In this document: positions 1 to 7,377 of the stretch, one piece after another
How the letters are laid out: each line of letters begins with the position of its first letter
Numbering within the stretch: the stretch's first letter is position 1
Source: a virus
Reading direction: 5' to 3' (one strand)
IMG/VR virus record: IMGVR_UViG_3300046777_000501
Coordinates: 1-21,916 of that record
DNA length: 21,916 nucleotides
The notes under the pieces: model-generated
What the model was told of the DNA's origin: nothing
Database searches by the model: none
The model's input: only the letters and a program-made list of their open reading frames with translations
Translations under genes and position numbers: made by a program

Positions 1-1
1 A

Positions 2-325
2 TGGGAACTCTTCCTTGATGGATTTCGTAATGTCCTGTATATTCTTGACTGTTATGATGATGGTGATGAATGGGGTTATGATGAGTTCTGGGAGAGTTTG
101 AGTATTGGTTGGTTTGAGGAATACATCTATCCTTATGATGACCCATACAATCTAACCATCAGTCCAGAACGTAAGTTGAGGTTAGCACAAGAACTACCAA
201 AGATTACTCTATCAGTAGAGGACTATGATGAACTTGTGCGACGAATCAATGAACCACAAGACCCTGCTGTGGTGGAGAGAATTAAAGAACTTATGAATCG
301 TAAAGCACCCTGGGATGATGACTGA
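2..325 (+). CDS. Hypothetical phage protein, 5' end cut by window edge
   Basis: The frame is open from base 2 to the TGA at 323-325, about 107 codons with no plausible ATG start in view, so the beginning lies outside the window. The product is acidic and aromatic-rich. Its C-terminal part (ITLSVEDYDELVRRI, then a Pro-containing stretch ending APWDDD) resembles the short tail seen in DUF1778-like phage proteins and antitoxin-type proteins; that likeness is from memory and weak. It overlaps the next gene by 11 bases, as is typical here. Function unknown. Confidence 0.75.
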   Translation, partial: WELFLDGFRNVLYILDCYDDGDEWGYDEFWESLSIGWFEEYIYPYDDPYNLTISPERKLRLAQELPKITLSVEDYDELVRRINEPQDPAVVERIKELMNRKAPWDDD

Positions 326-497
326 AAAGGATAAAATCTTTTACAATGTCTGGTGCTGTGCTCATCGTCGTCGGTACGCTGCGAAACTCAAACAAGATTG
401 GGAATTGTATAGCCGTGAACACCAAACTTTGCTGATGTGCCTTAAAATAGCAACGTGGACAACCTTTGATTCTGAAAAACCTCATTACCTAAAATGA
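315..497 (+). CDS. Small basic hypothetical protein (60 aa)
   Basis: A 60-aa ORF starting inside the end of the previous gene (ATG at 315, or 318 immediately after) and ending in an overlap with the next start at 494. The product is basic (HRRRYAAKLK) with two Cys and several Trp/Tyr. No signal peptide, membrane segment or known domain is visible. Its place in an unbroken overlapping gene chain is the main evidence that it is real. Function unknown. Confidence 0.65.
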   Translation: MMTEKDKIFYNVWCCAHRRRYAAKLKQDWELYSREHQTLLMCLKIATWTTFDSEKPHYLK

Positions 498-667
498 AAG
501 TTACTGAACACAACCTTACTGATTGGAATCTAAACGAAGAAGAACTTAATGCACTTATTTCTCTCTCAAAAGAGAAGATGAAGTCCTGTGAAGACAAAAT
601 GTGTGAGTTATTCTACGGAATGCTCGCAGGCAAACTGATTATTATGAAAAATGACTCCAACGTTTAA
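494..667 (+). CDS. Small hypothetical protein (57 aa)
   Basis: ATG at 494 overlaps the preceding stop; TAA at 665-667. The product is 57 aa, begins MKVTEHNLTDW and is predicted mostly helical, with an acidic middle and two Cys. The 17-base overlap with the next ORF and the lack of gaps fit the phage's packed style. No family recognised. Confidence 0.6.
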   Translation: MKVTEHNLTDWNLNEEELNALISLSKEKMKSCEDKMCELFYGMLAGKLIIMKNDSNV

Positions 668-842
668 ACAAACTTGTGATAAACCTTATGATCGCCACGA
701 CTATAAGGTTATTTTTGAAGATGGCAAAGAGGTCATCTTTGATAACTATGAAGATGTCCAACTCACTTGGTTTCAACGTGGTGGAAACTTTTTGAGTCAT
801 ATTGAAGTATTAGACAAAAAGAAAAGTAAGGGGTTTAAATGA
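651..842 (+). CDS. Small hypothetical cyanophage-type protein (63 aa)
   Basis: A 63-aa product with a central beta-rich segment (YKVIFEDGKEVIFDNYEDV) followed by WFQRGGNFLSHIEVLDKKK. This pattern, in which a short strand-turn-strand protein ends in Lys-rich residues, is common among cyanophage small proteins. It overlaps both neighbours (start inside the 494-667 gene, ATGA with the gene at 839). Function unknown. Confidence 0.7.
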   Translation: MTPTFKQTCDKPYDRHDYKVIFEDGKEVIFDNYEDVQLTWFQRGGNFLSHIEVLDKKKSKGFK

Positions 843-1033
843 TTTCAATATATGATTTGATGCACGATGAGCGTCGTTATGGTTGGGTAGTGGATAGTCG
901 CTATCAGTGGATAAATCTATTGACCAAAATGGAACAAAACAACCCACAACGCTTTGAAGAGTTTAAGTATTCTAAAGCAACAATTTATCATCACATAGAT
1001 AGATTGAATCAGGAGCAAAACACTTACGACTAA
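839..1033 (+). CDS. Small hypothetical protein (64 aa)
   Basis: Begins with ATGA coupling to the previous gene and ends at 1033, which is also the first base of the next ATG, so it is translationally coupled on both sides. The product is charged, with two Trp and a helical C-terminal half (NNPQRFEEFKYSKATIY). No recognised domain. Confidence 0.65.
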   Translation: MISIYDLMHDERRYGWVVDSRYQWINLLTKMEQNNPQRFEEFKYSKATIYHHIDRLNQEQNTYD

Positions 1034-1506
1034 TGAGCGAAGTAACTTTTAAGAAACACAGAGTATTTCGTGAAACAGAAGCAGTTGTCTTCTATGATAT
1101 TTCTGTAGATGGTTCTAATGCACAAGACCTTGTGTGTCACACTGGTCCTGCAATCTCTCCACCTGATGATATTGTAGGAGCAAAACAATTTTATATTCAC
1201 TATCATCAGATTGACCATAATCGTGTTCTATCTGGTCTTCGCACATTTGAGTTGGTGAATCCTGAGTGGCGTTATCCTTATCACATCGTACATCTGAATC
1301 GTTCTTCTGGTGCTCTGGTGATTCCTAAGATGACCTTCCATCGTTCCTATTCAGGTGCTGAAGGATCTATCGTGATTAACCAGGCAATCCGTGATGACGA
1401 GTTTGATCCAGAGACAGAGTTTGTTCCAGTATCCGCAGCAAAGAACCCAGACCTCTATCATATTCTTGCACACGAAAAACCCGTCATTCATACACTTGGA
1501 GAATAA
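1033..1506 (+). CDS. Cupin-like (RmlC-like jelly-roll) protein
   Basis: A 157-aa protein. Seen: YIHYHQID at about residues 54-61, a strand-rich middle, then FHRSYSGAEGSIVIN at about 102-116 and a closing 'fD..teF' segment. In RmlC-like sugar epimerase/isomerase cupins the HxHQxD strand and the FHR..SG..GSI.iN strand are adjacent features of the barrel; His56, His58 and His103 are the likely metal or active-site positions. With the RmlB-type dehydratase 1.5 kb downstream, a role in nucleotide-sugar conversion is plausible. A non-catalytic cupin is also possible. Family assignment is from remembered motifs and the substrate is unknown. Confidence 0.6.
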   Translation: MSEVTFKKHRVFRETEAVVFYDISVDGSNAQDLVCHTGPAISPPDDIVGAKQFYIHYHQIDHNRVLSGLRTFELVNPEWRYPYHIVHLNRSSGALVIPKMTFHRSYSGAEGSIVINQAIRDDEFDPETEFVPVSAAKNPDLYHILAHEKPVIHTLGE

Positions 1507-1508
1507 AC

Positions 1509-1904
1509 ATGGGTATGTTTGATTACTTTCGCTCATCATATGATTTGGGTGAGCAGTTTACAAATACTATTTGCCAAACCAAAGATATTGAGGATGGTAT
1601 TGGTGGCACAATGACTAACTATTGGTTAGACCCCAATGGTCTTTTGTGGTATCCAAGTTATATTGGTTGTCACACATTTGAAGTATATGAAGAGGGGCAT
1701 CCAAAGTATAATCCCAATATGAAATGGGCAAACCACGAATGGATACCAACTGGTGTGCATGGCAGGTATCAACCACACTTGTTGACAAAGTATATTGAAA
1801 TCTATCCTTCTGAATGGAAAGGAGCATGGGAAGATTGGCCACGTTGTAGATTGCATCTTAAATATGGTAGACTTATGGATTATGAAGACGTGACTGGAAG
1901 ATGA
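1509..1904 (+). CDS. Hypothetical phage protein MGMFDY type (131 aa)
   Basis: A 131-aa product beginning MGMFDYFRSSYDLG, a start shared by many small phage and cyanophage proteins of unknown role. It is unusually rich in Trp, Tyr and Pro, with a Cys-containing N-terminal third, which suggests a compact beta-rich fold. It starts two bases after the previous stop and overlaps the oxygenase gene by ATGA, so it is probably co-transcribed and coupled with it. No catalytic motif seen. Confidence 0.75.
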   Translation: MGMFDYFRSSYDLGEQFTNTICQTKDIEDGIGGTMTNYWLDPNGLLWYPSYIGCHTFEVYEEGHPKYNPNMKWANHEWIPTGVHGRYQPHLLTKYIEIYPSEWKGAWEDWPRCRLHLKYGRLMDYEDVTGR

Positions 1905-2674
1905 AAAGACATGGATTTATAAAAGTTCTTACTGAAGAACAATGTAAAATTGCTGTAAATACTGTTGATGATCTTTATGAGCATTGGGTCAGGAGAGAAC
2001 CCGAACCATGGGATTTTTACACAATAGGATCGACTAGTTATCAGGAGGGAATGTTAGAAGCTCCACAATATATTAAACAGATGGAAAAAATGAATCCGAT
2101 CCTAAAGGATAAATTTGGTTGGATTTATAATATTGTTCTTGAAAAACTTTCCGAGCATTTAGGTCCTTGTGAATTGATTGATGATCTAGCTTACCCTGGA
2201 TTTCATGTTGTTGGGCATCCCCCTGGACAACTTAATAATAAATTGACAATGAAATTGACACAAAAACCTTTGATGAAAATTCATGAGGATAGACCTTATG
2301 CACATCAAAAGGCAAGAATGACATGGGGAAAATTTACTGATGTGACAATTCATAACGCCTTGTCTTGGACATTGTTGCTTGAATCTCCATCTTGTGGTAG
2401 TGGTTTATGTGTTTGGAATGATTCTGAATTATCTAAGTATGATCAAAATAAAGAATTATCTGATTATGTTAAGGGTCTAAGTCATTATAAGGATTATAAA
2501 AATCATAGACCACCAGATAATGTGGTATCATATAGACTTGGGGAAGCATTTTTTTATGCTGGAATCTTACTACACCAGATTTCACCTGCTTCTTTATTTC
2601 TAGATAATGAAAGGAGAATTACCATGCAAGGACATGGACTTTTATGTGATGGTATTTGGAGGATTTATTTCTAA
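1901..2674 (+). CDS. 2-oxoglutarate/Fe(II)-dependent oxygenase-like protein
   Basis: A 257-aa protein with the ordered motifs of 2OG-Fe(II) oxygenases: H128-E-D130 (HxD, in KIHEDRPY), distal His225 in LLHQISP, and Arg239 in NERRITMQGHG as the 2-oxoglutarate anchor. These would bind iron with two His and one Asp and support hydroxylation using O2 and 2-oxoglutarate. The substrate cannot be told; proteins, sugars or lipids are possible. Cyanophages commonly carry such oxygenases. It is noticeably more AT-rich than the genes on either side, which may mark a separate acquisition. The start is coupled by ATGA to the preceding gene. Confidence 0.75.
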   Translation: MKRHGFIKVLTEEQCKIAVNTVDDLYEHWVRREPEPWDFYTIGSTSYQEGMLEAPQYIKQMEKMNPILKDKFGWIYNIVLEKLSEHLGPCELIDDLAYPGFHVVGHPPGQLNNKLTMKLTQKPLMKIHEDRPYAHQKARMTWGKFTDVTIHNALSWTLLLESPSCGSGLCVWNDSELSKYDQNKELSDYVKGLSHYKDYKNHRPPDNVVSYRLGEAFFYAGILLHQISPASLFLDNERRITMQGHGLLCDGIWRIYF

Positions 2675-2835
2675 TGAATTTTACACAAGAACAATATAAA
2701 TTAATCTTTACTGCTGTTCGTCGTTATCAGCTAGAAAAGACTGCCCTGAATGGAAAAGAGTATCAAGACTGCAACGAAATACTTGACGAACTCTTTGATT
2801 CCGTGTATACTCAAAACCGAGAGCAATCGACTTAA
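2674..2835 (+). CDS. Small hypothetical cyanophage protein (53 aa)
   Basis: ATG at 2674 shares a base with the oxygenase stop and its TAA at 2833-2835 overlaps the next ATG. The 53-aa product (MNFTQEQYKLIFTAVRRYQ onward) looks fully helical: an amphipathic helix, a GKEY turn and an acidic second helix. Very similar small helical proteins are common in cyanophages by my recollection. Its 3' end carries a sigma70-like promoter (2783-2811). Confidence 0.75.
   Translation: MNFTQEQYKLIFTAVRRYQLEKTALNGKEYQDCNEILDELFDSVYTQNREQST
2783..2811 (+). promoter_or_regulatory. Sigma70-like early promoter inside a gene
   Basis: TTGACG (2783-2788), 17-bp spacer, TATACT (2806-2811): five of six matches in each box at ideal spacing. 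A transcript would start near 2818 and give a short leader for the genes at 2835 and 3010 (the dehydratase). It lies wholly inside the 3' end of the 2674-2835 gene. Confidence 0.65.
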
Positions 2836-3008
2836 TGGACAACAACGAAGAATTTCCTTTTGATCAGTTCCCCTGGAAACTAGTCTACAAAGATGGGAAT
2901 GAGACACGTAAATGCTATTTTGAATCCGAAGATCATCGTAAAAAGCATATCGAACGCTACAAATTGAAGAAAAAAGACATTAAACTTAGTTACAAATATG
3001 AGGAGTGA
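2835..3008 (+). CDS. Small basic hypothetical protein (57 aa)
   Basis: A 57-aa product with an acidic N-terminus (MDNNEEFPFDQFPWK), a beta-hairpin-like KLVYKDGNETRKCYF and a Lys-rich helical tail. The start overlaps the previous stop. The stop at 3006-3008 is embedded in the purine-rich GAGGAGTGAA stretch that serves as ribosome binding site for the dehydratase. The type is familiar from cyanophage genomes. Function unknown. Confidence 0.75.
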   Translation: MDNNEEFPFDQFPWKLVYKDGNETRKCYFESEDHRKKHIERYKLKKKDIKLSYKYEE

Positions 3009-3009
3009 A

Positions 3010-4038
3010 ATGACTAAAAGAGCACTTATTACTGGTGGAGCAGGGTTTATTGCTCACCACCTGATTGGACAAATTTTAAAAAATACGGATTGGGAAGTCA
3101 TTACACTTGATCGTTTGGATTACAGTGGTAATCTCAATCGTCTTCATGATTTGATGCTTTCTTTCGATCCTGTAGTTAGGAAGCGTGTTAAGATTGTCCA
3201 TCATGATTTGAAAGCAGAACTTAATCCTCTTGTTCGTAGTGAAGTTGGGAAAGTAGATTATATCCTGCATCTTGCTGCTGGTTCACATGTTGATCGTAGC
3301 ATTGAATATCCCATGGAGTTTGTCATGGACAATGTTGTGGCAACCTGCAACATTTTAGAATTCGCCCGTACTCAAAAAGATAATCTTGAGAGATTTATTT
3401 ACTTTGGTACTGATGAAGTTTTTGGTCCTGCACCAAATGGTATTAAGTACAAAGAAAATGATCGGTATAATGCCACCAATCCTTATAGTGCGACCAAGGC
3501 AGGTGGTGAAGAACTTGCTGTGGCATATGAGAATACTTACAATCTCCCCATTTATATTACCCATACAATGAATGTATTTGGTGAGCGTCAGCATCCTGAG
3601 AAGTACATTCCAATGTGCATTAAACGAATTCGTGATGGTGAAACTGTCACAATTCATAGTGACTCCACACGAACTATTCCTGGATCACGCCACTACATTC
3701 ACGCCGAAGATGTTGCATCTGCTGTTCTCTTTCTGTTGAATTATGAAGGTAAGTTCGAACCTACTTGGGGTGGTGCTAAATGCCCTAAGTTTAACATTGT
3801 TGGAGCGGAAGAACTCAACAATCTGGAGTTGGCACAAATCATTGCCCAAGCCCAAGGAAAAGAACTGAAGTATGAACTTGTCGATTTTCATTCTTCACGT
3901 CCTGGACATGACTTGCGTTATGCACTGGATGGTGATAAAATGAAACAACTGGGTTGGGTTCCTGCTAAATCTGTTCGGGAACGTATCTCTGAGGTTACAA
4001 ATTGGACTCTGGAAAACGAACGCTGGATTACTCTATGA
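3010..4038 (+). CDS. rfbB: dTDP-glucose 4,6-dehydratase-like (extended SDR)
   Basis: A 342-aa extended short-chain dehydrogenase. From the ATG at 3010: nucleotide-binding ITGGAGFIAHH near the N-terminus (GxxGxxA variant), AAGSHVDRSI as in RmlB enzymes, the catalytic T134-D-E in FGTDEVFG, and Y159-xxx-K163 in NPYSATKAGGEE. RmlB converts dTDP-glucose to the 4-keto-6-deoxy sugar using bound NAD; here it would act in the cytoplasm on nucleotide sugars for glycan or LPS remodelling. I chose 3010 rather than the upstream in-frame ATG at 2998 because GAGGAG sits 5-10 bases before it. Length is normal. UDP-sugar 4-epimerase or another SDR sugar enzyme is the alternative, but the TDE motif favours a 4,6-dehydratase. 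Confidence 0.88.
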   Translation: MTKRALITGGAGFIAHHLIGQILKNTDWEVITLDRLDYSGNLNRLHDLMLSFDPVVRKRVKIVHHDLKAELNPLVRSEVGKVDYILHLAAGSHVDRSIEYPMEFVMDNVVATCNILEFARTQKDNLERFIYFGTDEVFGPAPNGIKYKENDRYNATNPYSATKAGGEELAVAYENTYNLPIYITHTMNVFGERQHPEKYIPMCIKRIRDGETVTIHSDSTRTIPGSRHYIHAEDVASAVLFLLNYEGKFEPTWGGAKCPKFNIVGAEELNNLELAQIIAQAQGKELKYELVDFHSSRPGHDLRYALDGDKMKQLGWVPAKSVRERISEVTNWTLENERWITL

Positions 4039-4193
4039 CACTACGAACTTTTACCGATAAGAACGGAAATGAGTGGAACTGGGAAGAAACTCCCGAAGTT
4101 GCTGAAGCACTTAAAAAACTCCATTCAGGAGACTATCAAGGTCCACTCTATGCTCCTCATCCTGATTTGAAGAATGGAAAAGAAACTAATTGA
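4035..4193 (+). CDS. Small hypothetical protein (52 aa)
   Basis: ATG at 4035 overlaps the dehydratase stop (ATGA). The 52-aa product, starting MTLRTFTDKNGNEWNWEETP, is hydrophilic with three Trp/Tyr clusters and a PLYAPHPDL segment; no Cys or membrane segment. An upstream in-frame start inside the dehydratase gene is less likely than the coupled one. Function unknown. Confidence 0.65.
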   Translation: MTLRTFTDKNGNEWNWEETPEVAEALKKLHSGDYQGPLYAPHPDLKNGKETN

Positions 4194-4380
4194 TGATGCC
4201 TTCTACGTTGATGAAAGAAAGTATGGACTCTGGTATTCCACTGATAAAGATGGCAACGGACTTATCACATCTCTCACTGAAGAGTCGTGTATATCAGCAA
4301 CCCGTTTTTATCTTAAAGGACGGCAGGAAGGTTTCGCTGAATCCAAAATCTATGAGTCTGAAGTAGGTGGAAAACTCTGA
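4174..4380 (+). CDS. Small hypothetical protein (68 aa)
   Basis: A 68-aa product with a mixed strand/helix look: FYVDERKYGLWYSTDKDGNG forms a probable beta-hairpin, followed by a helix containing SCISATRFYLKG. It overlaps the previous gene by 20 bases and contains the GTG start of the next. The composition is ordinary for this genome. No family named. Confidence 0.7.
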   Translation: MEKKLIDDAFYVDERKYGLWYSTDKDGNGLITSLTEESCISATRFYLKGRQEGFAESKIYESEVGGKL

Positions 4381-4531
4381 TTATCCGTATCACGTATTAG
4401 ATCCTACAACTCCTTGGTATGAGTGGTTATGTTATTGTGAGATCTGTCATCAATTGGATGTTAAAGATCAACCAAGCATAAGACGCTATATGGCATATAG
4501 AAATTATTTGAAATCTGTAGGTGTATTATGA
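4367..4531 (+). CDS. Small CxxC-containing protein with GTG start (54 aa)
   Basis: The only start available after an in-frame TAG (4364-4366) is GTG at 4367. The 54-aa product begins MENSDYPYHVLDPTTPWYEW and contains CYCEIC, three Cys in a row that could bind zinc, then a helical tail. It fills an otherwise unexplained 147-base gap between two genes and overlaps both, which supports reality. Function unknown. Confidence 0.55.
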   Translation: MENSDYPYHVLDPTTPWYEWLCYCEICHQLDVKDQPSIRRYMAYRNYLKSVGVL

Positions 4532-4758
4532 TGATCAAAAGATTTGTTGATTGGTTCTTTTCCCCTTCTCAAAAACCAATTGTAGAAGAGATTGATATCT
4601 ATTCAAAGTTGATCGAACTTCAAGAACGAGTTGAGGCACTTGAAGCAGAAAATGTGGAAACATCTAATTGTTTGTATGAACTAATGAATTCTATTGATGC
4701 TGTCGATGCACGTATAGATATACTGACTATAGAAAAATGGACTGATAAAGATGTATGA
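4528..4758 (+). CDS. Short coiled-coil protein (76 aa)
   Basis: The 76-aa product starts MMIKRFVDWFF, an aromatic N-terminal helix that might touch a membrane, followed by a heptad-like coiled coil (YSKLIELQERVEALEAENVE) and a second helix. The start is coupled to the preceding TGA. Two adjacent ATGs (4528, 4531) are possible. Proteins of this plan are common in cyanophages. Function unknown. Confidence 0.7.
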   Translation: MMIKRFVDWFFSPSQKPIVEEIDIYSKLIELQERVEALEAENVETSNCLYELMNSIDAVDARIDILTIEKWTDKDV

Positions 4759-4936
4759 TCTAGATTGCTTTGAAAAAGCACTTGCACACTTTGGAACCCG
4801 AGTAGATATTATTGTTGCTCTTGAAATGGGTGATAAAATTGGTGCTGACGAAGCATATAAAATGATCAAAGAAGAACTCAAACAACTCAAAAAGATTCGT
4901 AAAAAGCATAAGGATACCGACTGCGATGAGTGCTGA
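4751..4936 (+). CDS. Small helical hypothetical protein (61 aa)
   Basis: A 61-aa all-helical protein: MYDLDCFEKALAHFGTRVD, then IIVALEMGDKIGADEAYKMI, then a strongly basic helix (KQLKKIRKKHK) and a Cys-containing end. The pattern is familiar from cyanophage early-region proteins, from memory. It overlaps both neighbours by 8-11 bases. Confidence 0.75.
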   Translation: MYDLDCFEKALAHFGTRVDIIVALEMGDKIGADEAYKMIKEELKQLKKIRKKHKDTDCDEC

Positions 4937-5087
4937 TAGTCTTAAAATAACACAAAATGAAGATGGGTCATTTACAATGGATTGGGATCCAGAAGATCCA
5001 AATTGGAAGTGGTTGAATGGGTTGACTTCCAAAGAGATTCAGGTTATTATGGAACAAGCAATCAAGGATTATCTCAATGACCTCTGA
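4926..5087 (+). CDS. Small acidic Trp-rich protein (53 aa)
   Basis: ATG at 4926 lies within the last codons of the previous gene; TGA at 5085-5087 lies within the next gene. The product, MSADSLKITQNEDGSFTMDW and onward, has a DWDPEDPNWKW Trp cluster and a C-terminal amphipathic helix. Small proteins of this form recur in cyanophages. Function unknown. Confidence 0.75.
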   Translation: MSADSLKITQNEDGSFTMDWDPEDPNWKWLNGLTSKEIQVIMEQAIKDYLNDL

Positions 5088-5679
5088 TTTTGATTATAAA
5101 AAGTATTCACTTGAAAAACTCCAAGAGTGGGTTCACGATGCTTTAAGTTCTGGAGAAGCATCACCTCATGAAATTTATTCTGCCATTCGTGAAGCGGTGC
5201 AGGAAGATTATCAATACTATAAAGATCACGCTAATCGTGCATTGGGACTGCTTGAACTTATGAGCGGTCATCGTCCCGTAAAAGATACTTCAATTCTTCA
5301 ATGCGATAAAGACGATAAATCTCCAGAATGTCAAGAAGCATGGAATAGTTTTTGGGAAGAAAACTATTATCCAGAAGAATATCGAGGATCTTCAGTAAGT
5401 AGTGTAAATCTTCAAAAAGAAGTAGAGGAGATTCGTAAAGCTGGTGGATATGAGTGGACACCAGAAGTAAAACAAGACAAAGTAAAAAAATGGGTTCTTC
5501 CTGTTGAAGAACTTAGAGATGAAGATACTGGTGAAGATGAATATTGCTTAACATTCCCCGATGATCTTCTAGAAGCATCAGATCTTAAAGAAGGAGATCA
5601 AGTTGAGTGGGTTGATAAAGGTGATGGTTCGTATTTACTGCGTAAGGTAACTAAACCACTTGGAATGGATGAGTGCTGA
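5077..5679 (+). CDS. Two-part protein with AbrB-like C-terminal domain
   Basis: A 200-aa protein. Residues 1-65 are helical (YSLEKLQEWVHDALSSGEAS...), residues 66-130 are acidic and Cys-containing, and residues about 143-193 read WVLPVEELRDEDTGEDEYCL followed by FPDDLLEASDLKEGDQVEW and a DGSYLLRKV strand. The last part resembles the swapped-hairpin AbrB/MazE DNA-binding fold (LPx.l...l.L.eGD.v.w). It could be a phage DNA-binding or transcription-modulating protein, but the domain here is acidic, so protein binding is equally possible. Coupled to its neighbours by short overlaps. Confidence 0.6.
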   Translation: MTSDFDYKKYSLEKLQEWVHDALSSGEASPHEIYSAIREAVQEDYQYYKDHANRALGLLELMSGHRPVKDTSILQCDKDDKSPECQEAWNSFWEENYYPEEYRGSSVSSVNLQKEVEEIRKAGGYEWTPEVKQDKVKKWVLPVEELRDEDTGEDEYCLTFPDDLLEASDLKEGDQVEWVDKGDGSYLLRKVTKPLGMDEC

Positions 5680-5924
5680 TGGCAGACCTTTGGTTATTGC
5701 AATTATCAGCAATTGCTCCCATTGTTGGTGGATTGTGTATTGATAATTTTGTCAAAATGCAGGGTGATCTCTGCAACTTTAGACAACCACCTGATGTTGT
5801 GCTAAAATATGATAGACAAAACCCAGAAGATGCTTGCTATCGTGATGGCATCTTTTATCCTCGCTGTAAAGACTTGGAAAATCCCGAAGTTCTCCGTTAT
5901 CACAATTTACTTTATAAGAAATAA
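5679..5924 (+). CDS. Small protein with hydrophobic N-terminus (81 aa)
   Basis: ATG at 5679 shares the last base of the previous TGA, so I prefer it to the GTG two codons upstream. Residues 4-22 (LWLLQLSAIAPIVGGLCID) are hydrophobic and could be a membrane anchor or uncleaved signal. The rest is soluble with four Cys, including CYRDGIFYPRC, which suggests a disulfide if exported. Function unknown; an envelope-associated phage protein is a guess. Confidence 0.65.
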   Translation: MADLWLLQLSAIAPIVGGLCIDNFVKMQGDLCNFRQPPDVVLKYDRQNPEDACYRDGIFYPRCKDLENPEVLRYHNLLYKK

Positions 5925-5926
5925 CA

Positions 5927-6160
5927 ATGGCACTATCACAATCTGTTGAAGAATCCCTGAAAGAAGCAGAAGCAGCACTGCGTAATGCTCTGGCATATGC
6001 TGCACGTCAAGAACGCCCAATGGTTTGTAGTGTAATTGCAGACCTTATTAGCCGTATTGAATCACTGCAAACAACTGATAGTCTGCTAGATAAACTGGAA
6101 AACCGCAAACCAGGGGATTCTGGATTCTTCGGTTCATTCTTTAATAATGGAGATGACTAA
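5927..6160 (+). CDS. Small helical hypothetical protein (77 aa)
   Basis: The 77-aa product begins MALSQSVEESLKEAEAALRN, a long Ala/Glu-rich helix, continues with a second helix (VCSVIADLISRIESLQ) and ends GFFGSFFNNGDD. The helical hairpin form is typical of small oligomeric phage proteins. The stop at 6158-6160 overlaps the ketosynthase start, so the two are probably translated together. Function unknown. Confidence 0.75.
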   Translation: MALSQSVEESLKEAEAALRNALAYAARQERPMVCSVIADLISRIESLQTTDSLLDKLENRKPGDSGFFGSFFNNGDD

Positions 6161-7350
6161 TGGTTAATCCTGTTCATGTTGTTGGATATGGCATGATTGA
6201 TTCTTTGGGGAACAATCCAAAAGATTGTTTCTCAAGGTTTTTGGATGATGTAGATTACTCTGTTGATTTTCAACCTATGATTGATCGTGGGGAGAAGATC
6301 ACCAGAGGACTAATGGTGGACTATGAGACTTTAAAACTTCCAGAACTTGATAGTAAACTTGCAAAGACCTATACTAGGTCACAACTACTGGCGTTTCATG
6401 CAGTAGAACAAGCACTTCAAATGTCTGGTCTTAAACCGCAACAAGAAGTTGCGGTTATTTTTTCTTCAGCATCCAATTCATACGAGTCTGGTAATAAAAT
6501 TGTAGGTGATCTTTATGCTGGCAAAAGAGTTAATCTTCGTAAGTTGGTTAATATTTTGCCTGATATGATTCCTTCACATTTATGTGGACATTATGGATTC
6601 ATGGGGGCATCTGTTTCTATGCTTGCATCGTGTGCAACTTCACTCTTTACGATGGAGTATGCTCAACGCCTGTGTGATGAATATGAATACGTTGTGGTTG
6701 GATCTTCTGACTATAATGTGAATGTGGAATTGATGCTGTATTTTCAGGCACTAGGTGCTCTTGGAAATGAGAATTGCCCCTTTGATGATAGACGAACTGG
6801 ATTTATGATGGGTGATGGTGCTGGTTGCCTAATCCTACAATCAAGTGAGAAGGTGAAAGAGTATGGTAGCACTATTCATGCCACACTATATCCAGCAGGA
6901 ATGGCGTCTGATGCACTAGATATGACTGCACCAGCAATGGATGCTAGAGGTGCTAAGATAGCGATTACAAAGGCACTAAAGAATGCTGATAAGCATAGTC
7001 CAATGCCAATGTTCATTGATGCAGTATCTGGTCATGCCACATCTACATTTGTTGGTGATCCAGTTGAATACATGGCAATCACAGATATTCTGGATAATAC
7101 TCCCATTTATGCTCCAAAGAGTAAAATTGGACATACGATTGGTGCCGCTAGTGTTCTTGAAACAATCTATGCGATTGAGTCTATGAAGAACAAAGTGATT
7201 CCCCATATCCAGAACCTAAATAAATGTTCACTTGACAAGAAAGGGTGTCTTGTTAAGGAGAATCAAGAATTACCAAATAAAGTGCTTCGTACTCTGAACA
7301 ATTCATTTGCCTTTGGTGGTAAGTGTATCAGTCAAGTTATCGAAGTGTGA
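6160..7350 (+). CDS. FabF-like beta-ketoacyl synthase
   Basis: A 396-aa protein with the full thiolase-fold ketosynthase set: nucleophile Cys158 in LASCATSLFTMEYA, His292 in SGHATSTFVGDPVEY (the HGTxT...GDP motif), Lys320 and His325 in KSKIGHTIGAAS, and the NSFAFGG gate loop near 381-387. It should therefore be catalytically competent for decarboxylative Claisen condensation on an acyl carrier protein. No acyl carrier protein, malonyltransferase or ketoreductase lies nearby, so it would have to use host partners or act alone on an unusual acyl substrate. FabF is about 410 aa, so length is normal. It is coupled upstream and followed after 27 bases by three hydroxylase-like genes. Confidence 0.9.
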   Translation: MVNPVHVVGYGMIDSLGNNPKDCFSRFLDDVDYSVDFQPMIDRGEKITRGLMVDYETLKLPELDSKLAKTYTRSQLLAFHAVEQALQMSGLKPQQEVAVIFSSASNSYESGNKIVGDLYAGKRVNLRKLVNILPDMIPSHLCGHYGFMGASVSMLASCATSLFTMEYAQRLCDEYEYVVVGSSDYNVNVELMLYFQALGALGNENCPFDDRRTGFMMGDGAGCLILQSSEKVKEYGSTIHATLYPAGMASDALDMTAPAMDARGAKIAITKALKNADKHSPMPMFIDAVSGHATSTFVGDPVEYMAITDILDNTPIYAPKSKIGHTIGAASVLETIYAIESMKNKVIPHIQNLNKCSLDKKGCLVKENQELPNKVLRTLNNSFAFGGKCISQVIEV

Positions 7351-7356
7351 TATAAT
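7351..7356 (+). promoter_or_regulatory. Extended -10 promoter before hydroxylase trio
   Basis: TGATATAAT with the TATAAT at 7351-7356 directly after the ketosynthase stop; no clear -35. A GGAG ribosome binding site follows at about 7365, 9 bases before the ATG at 7378. It would give the hydroxylase trio its own transcript. Confidence 0.5.
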
Positions 7357-7377
7357 AACATTAGTGGAGATTTAACT

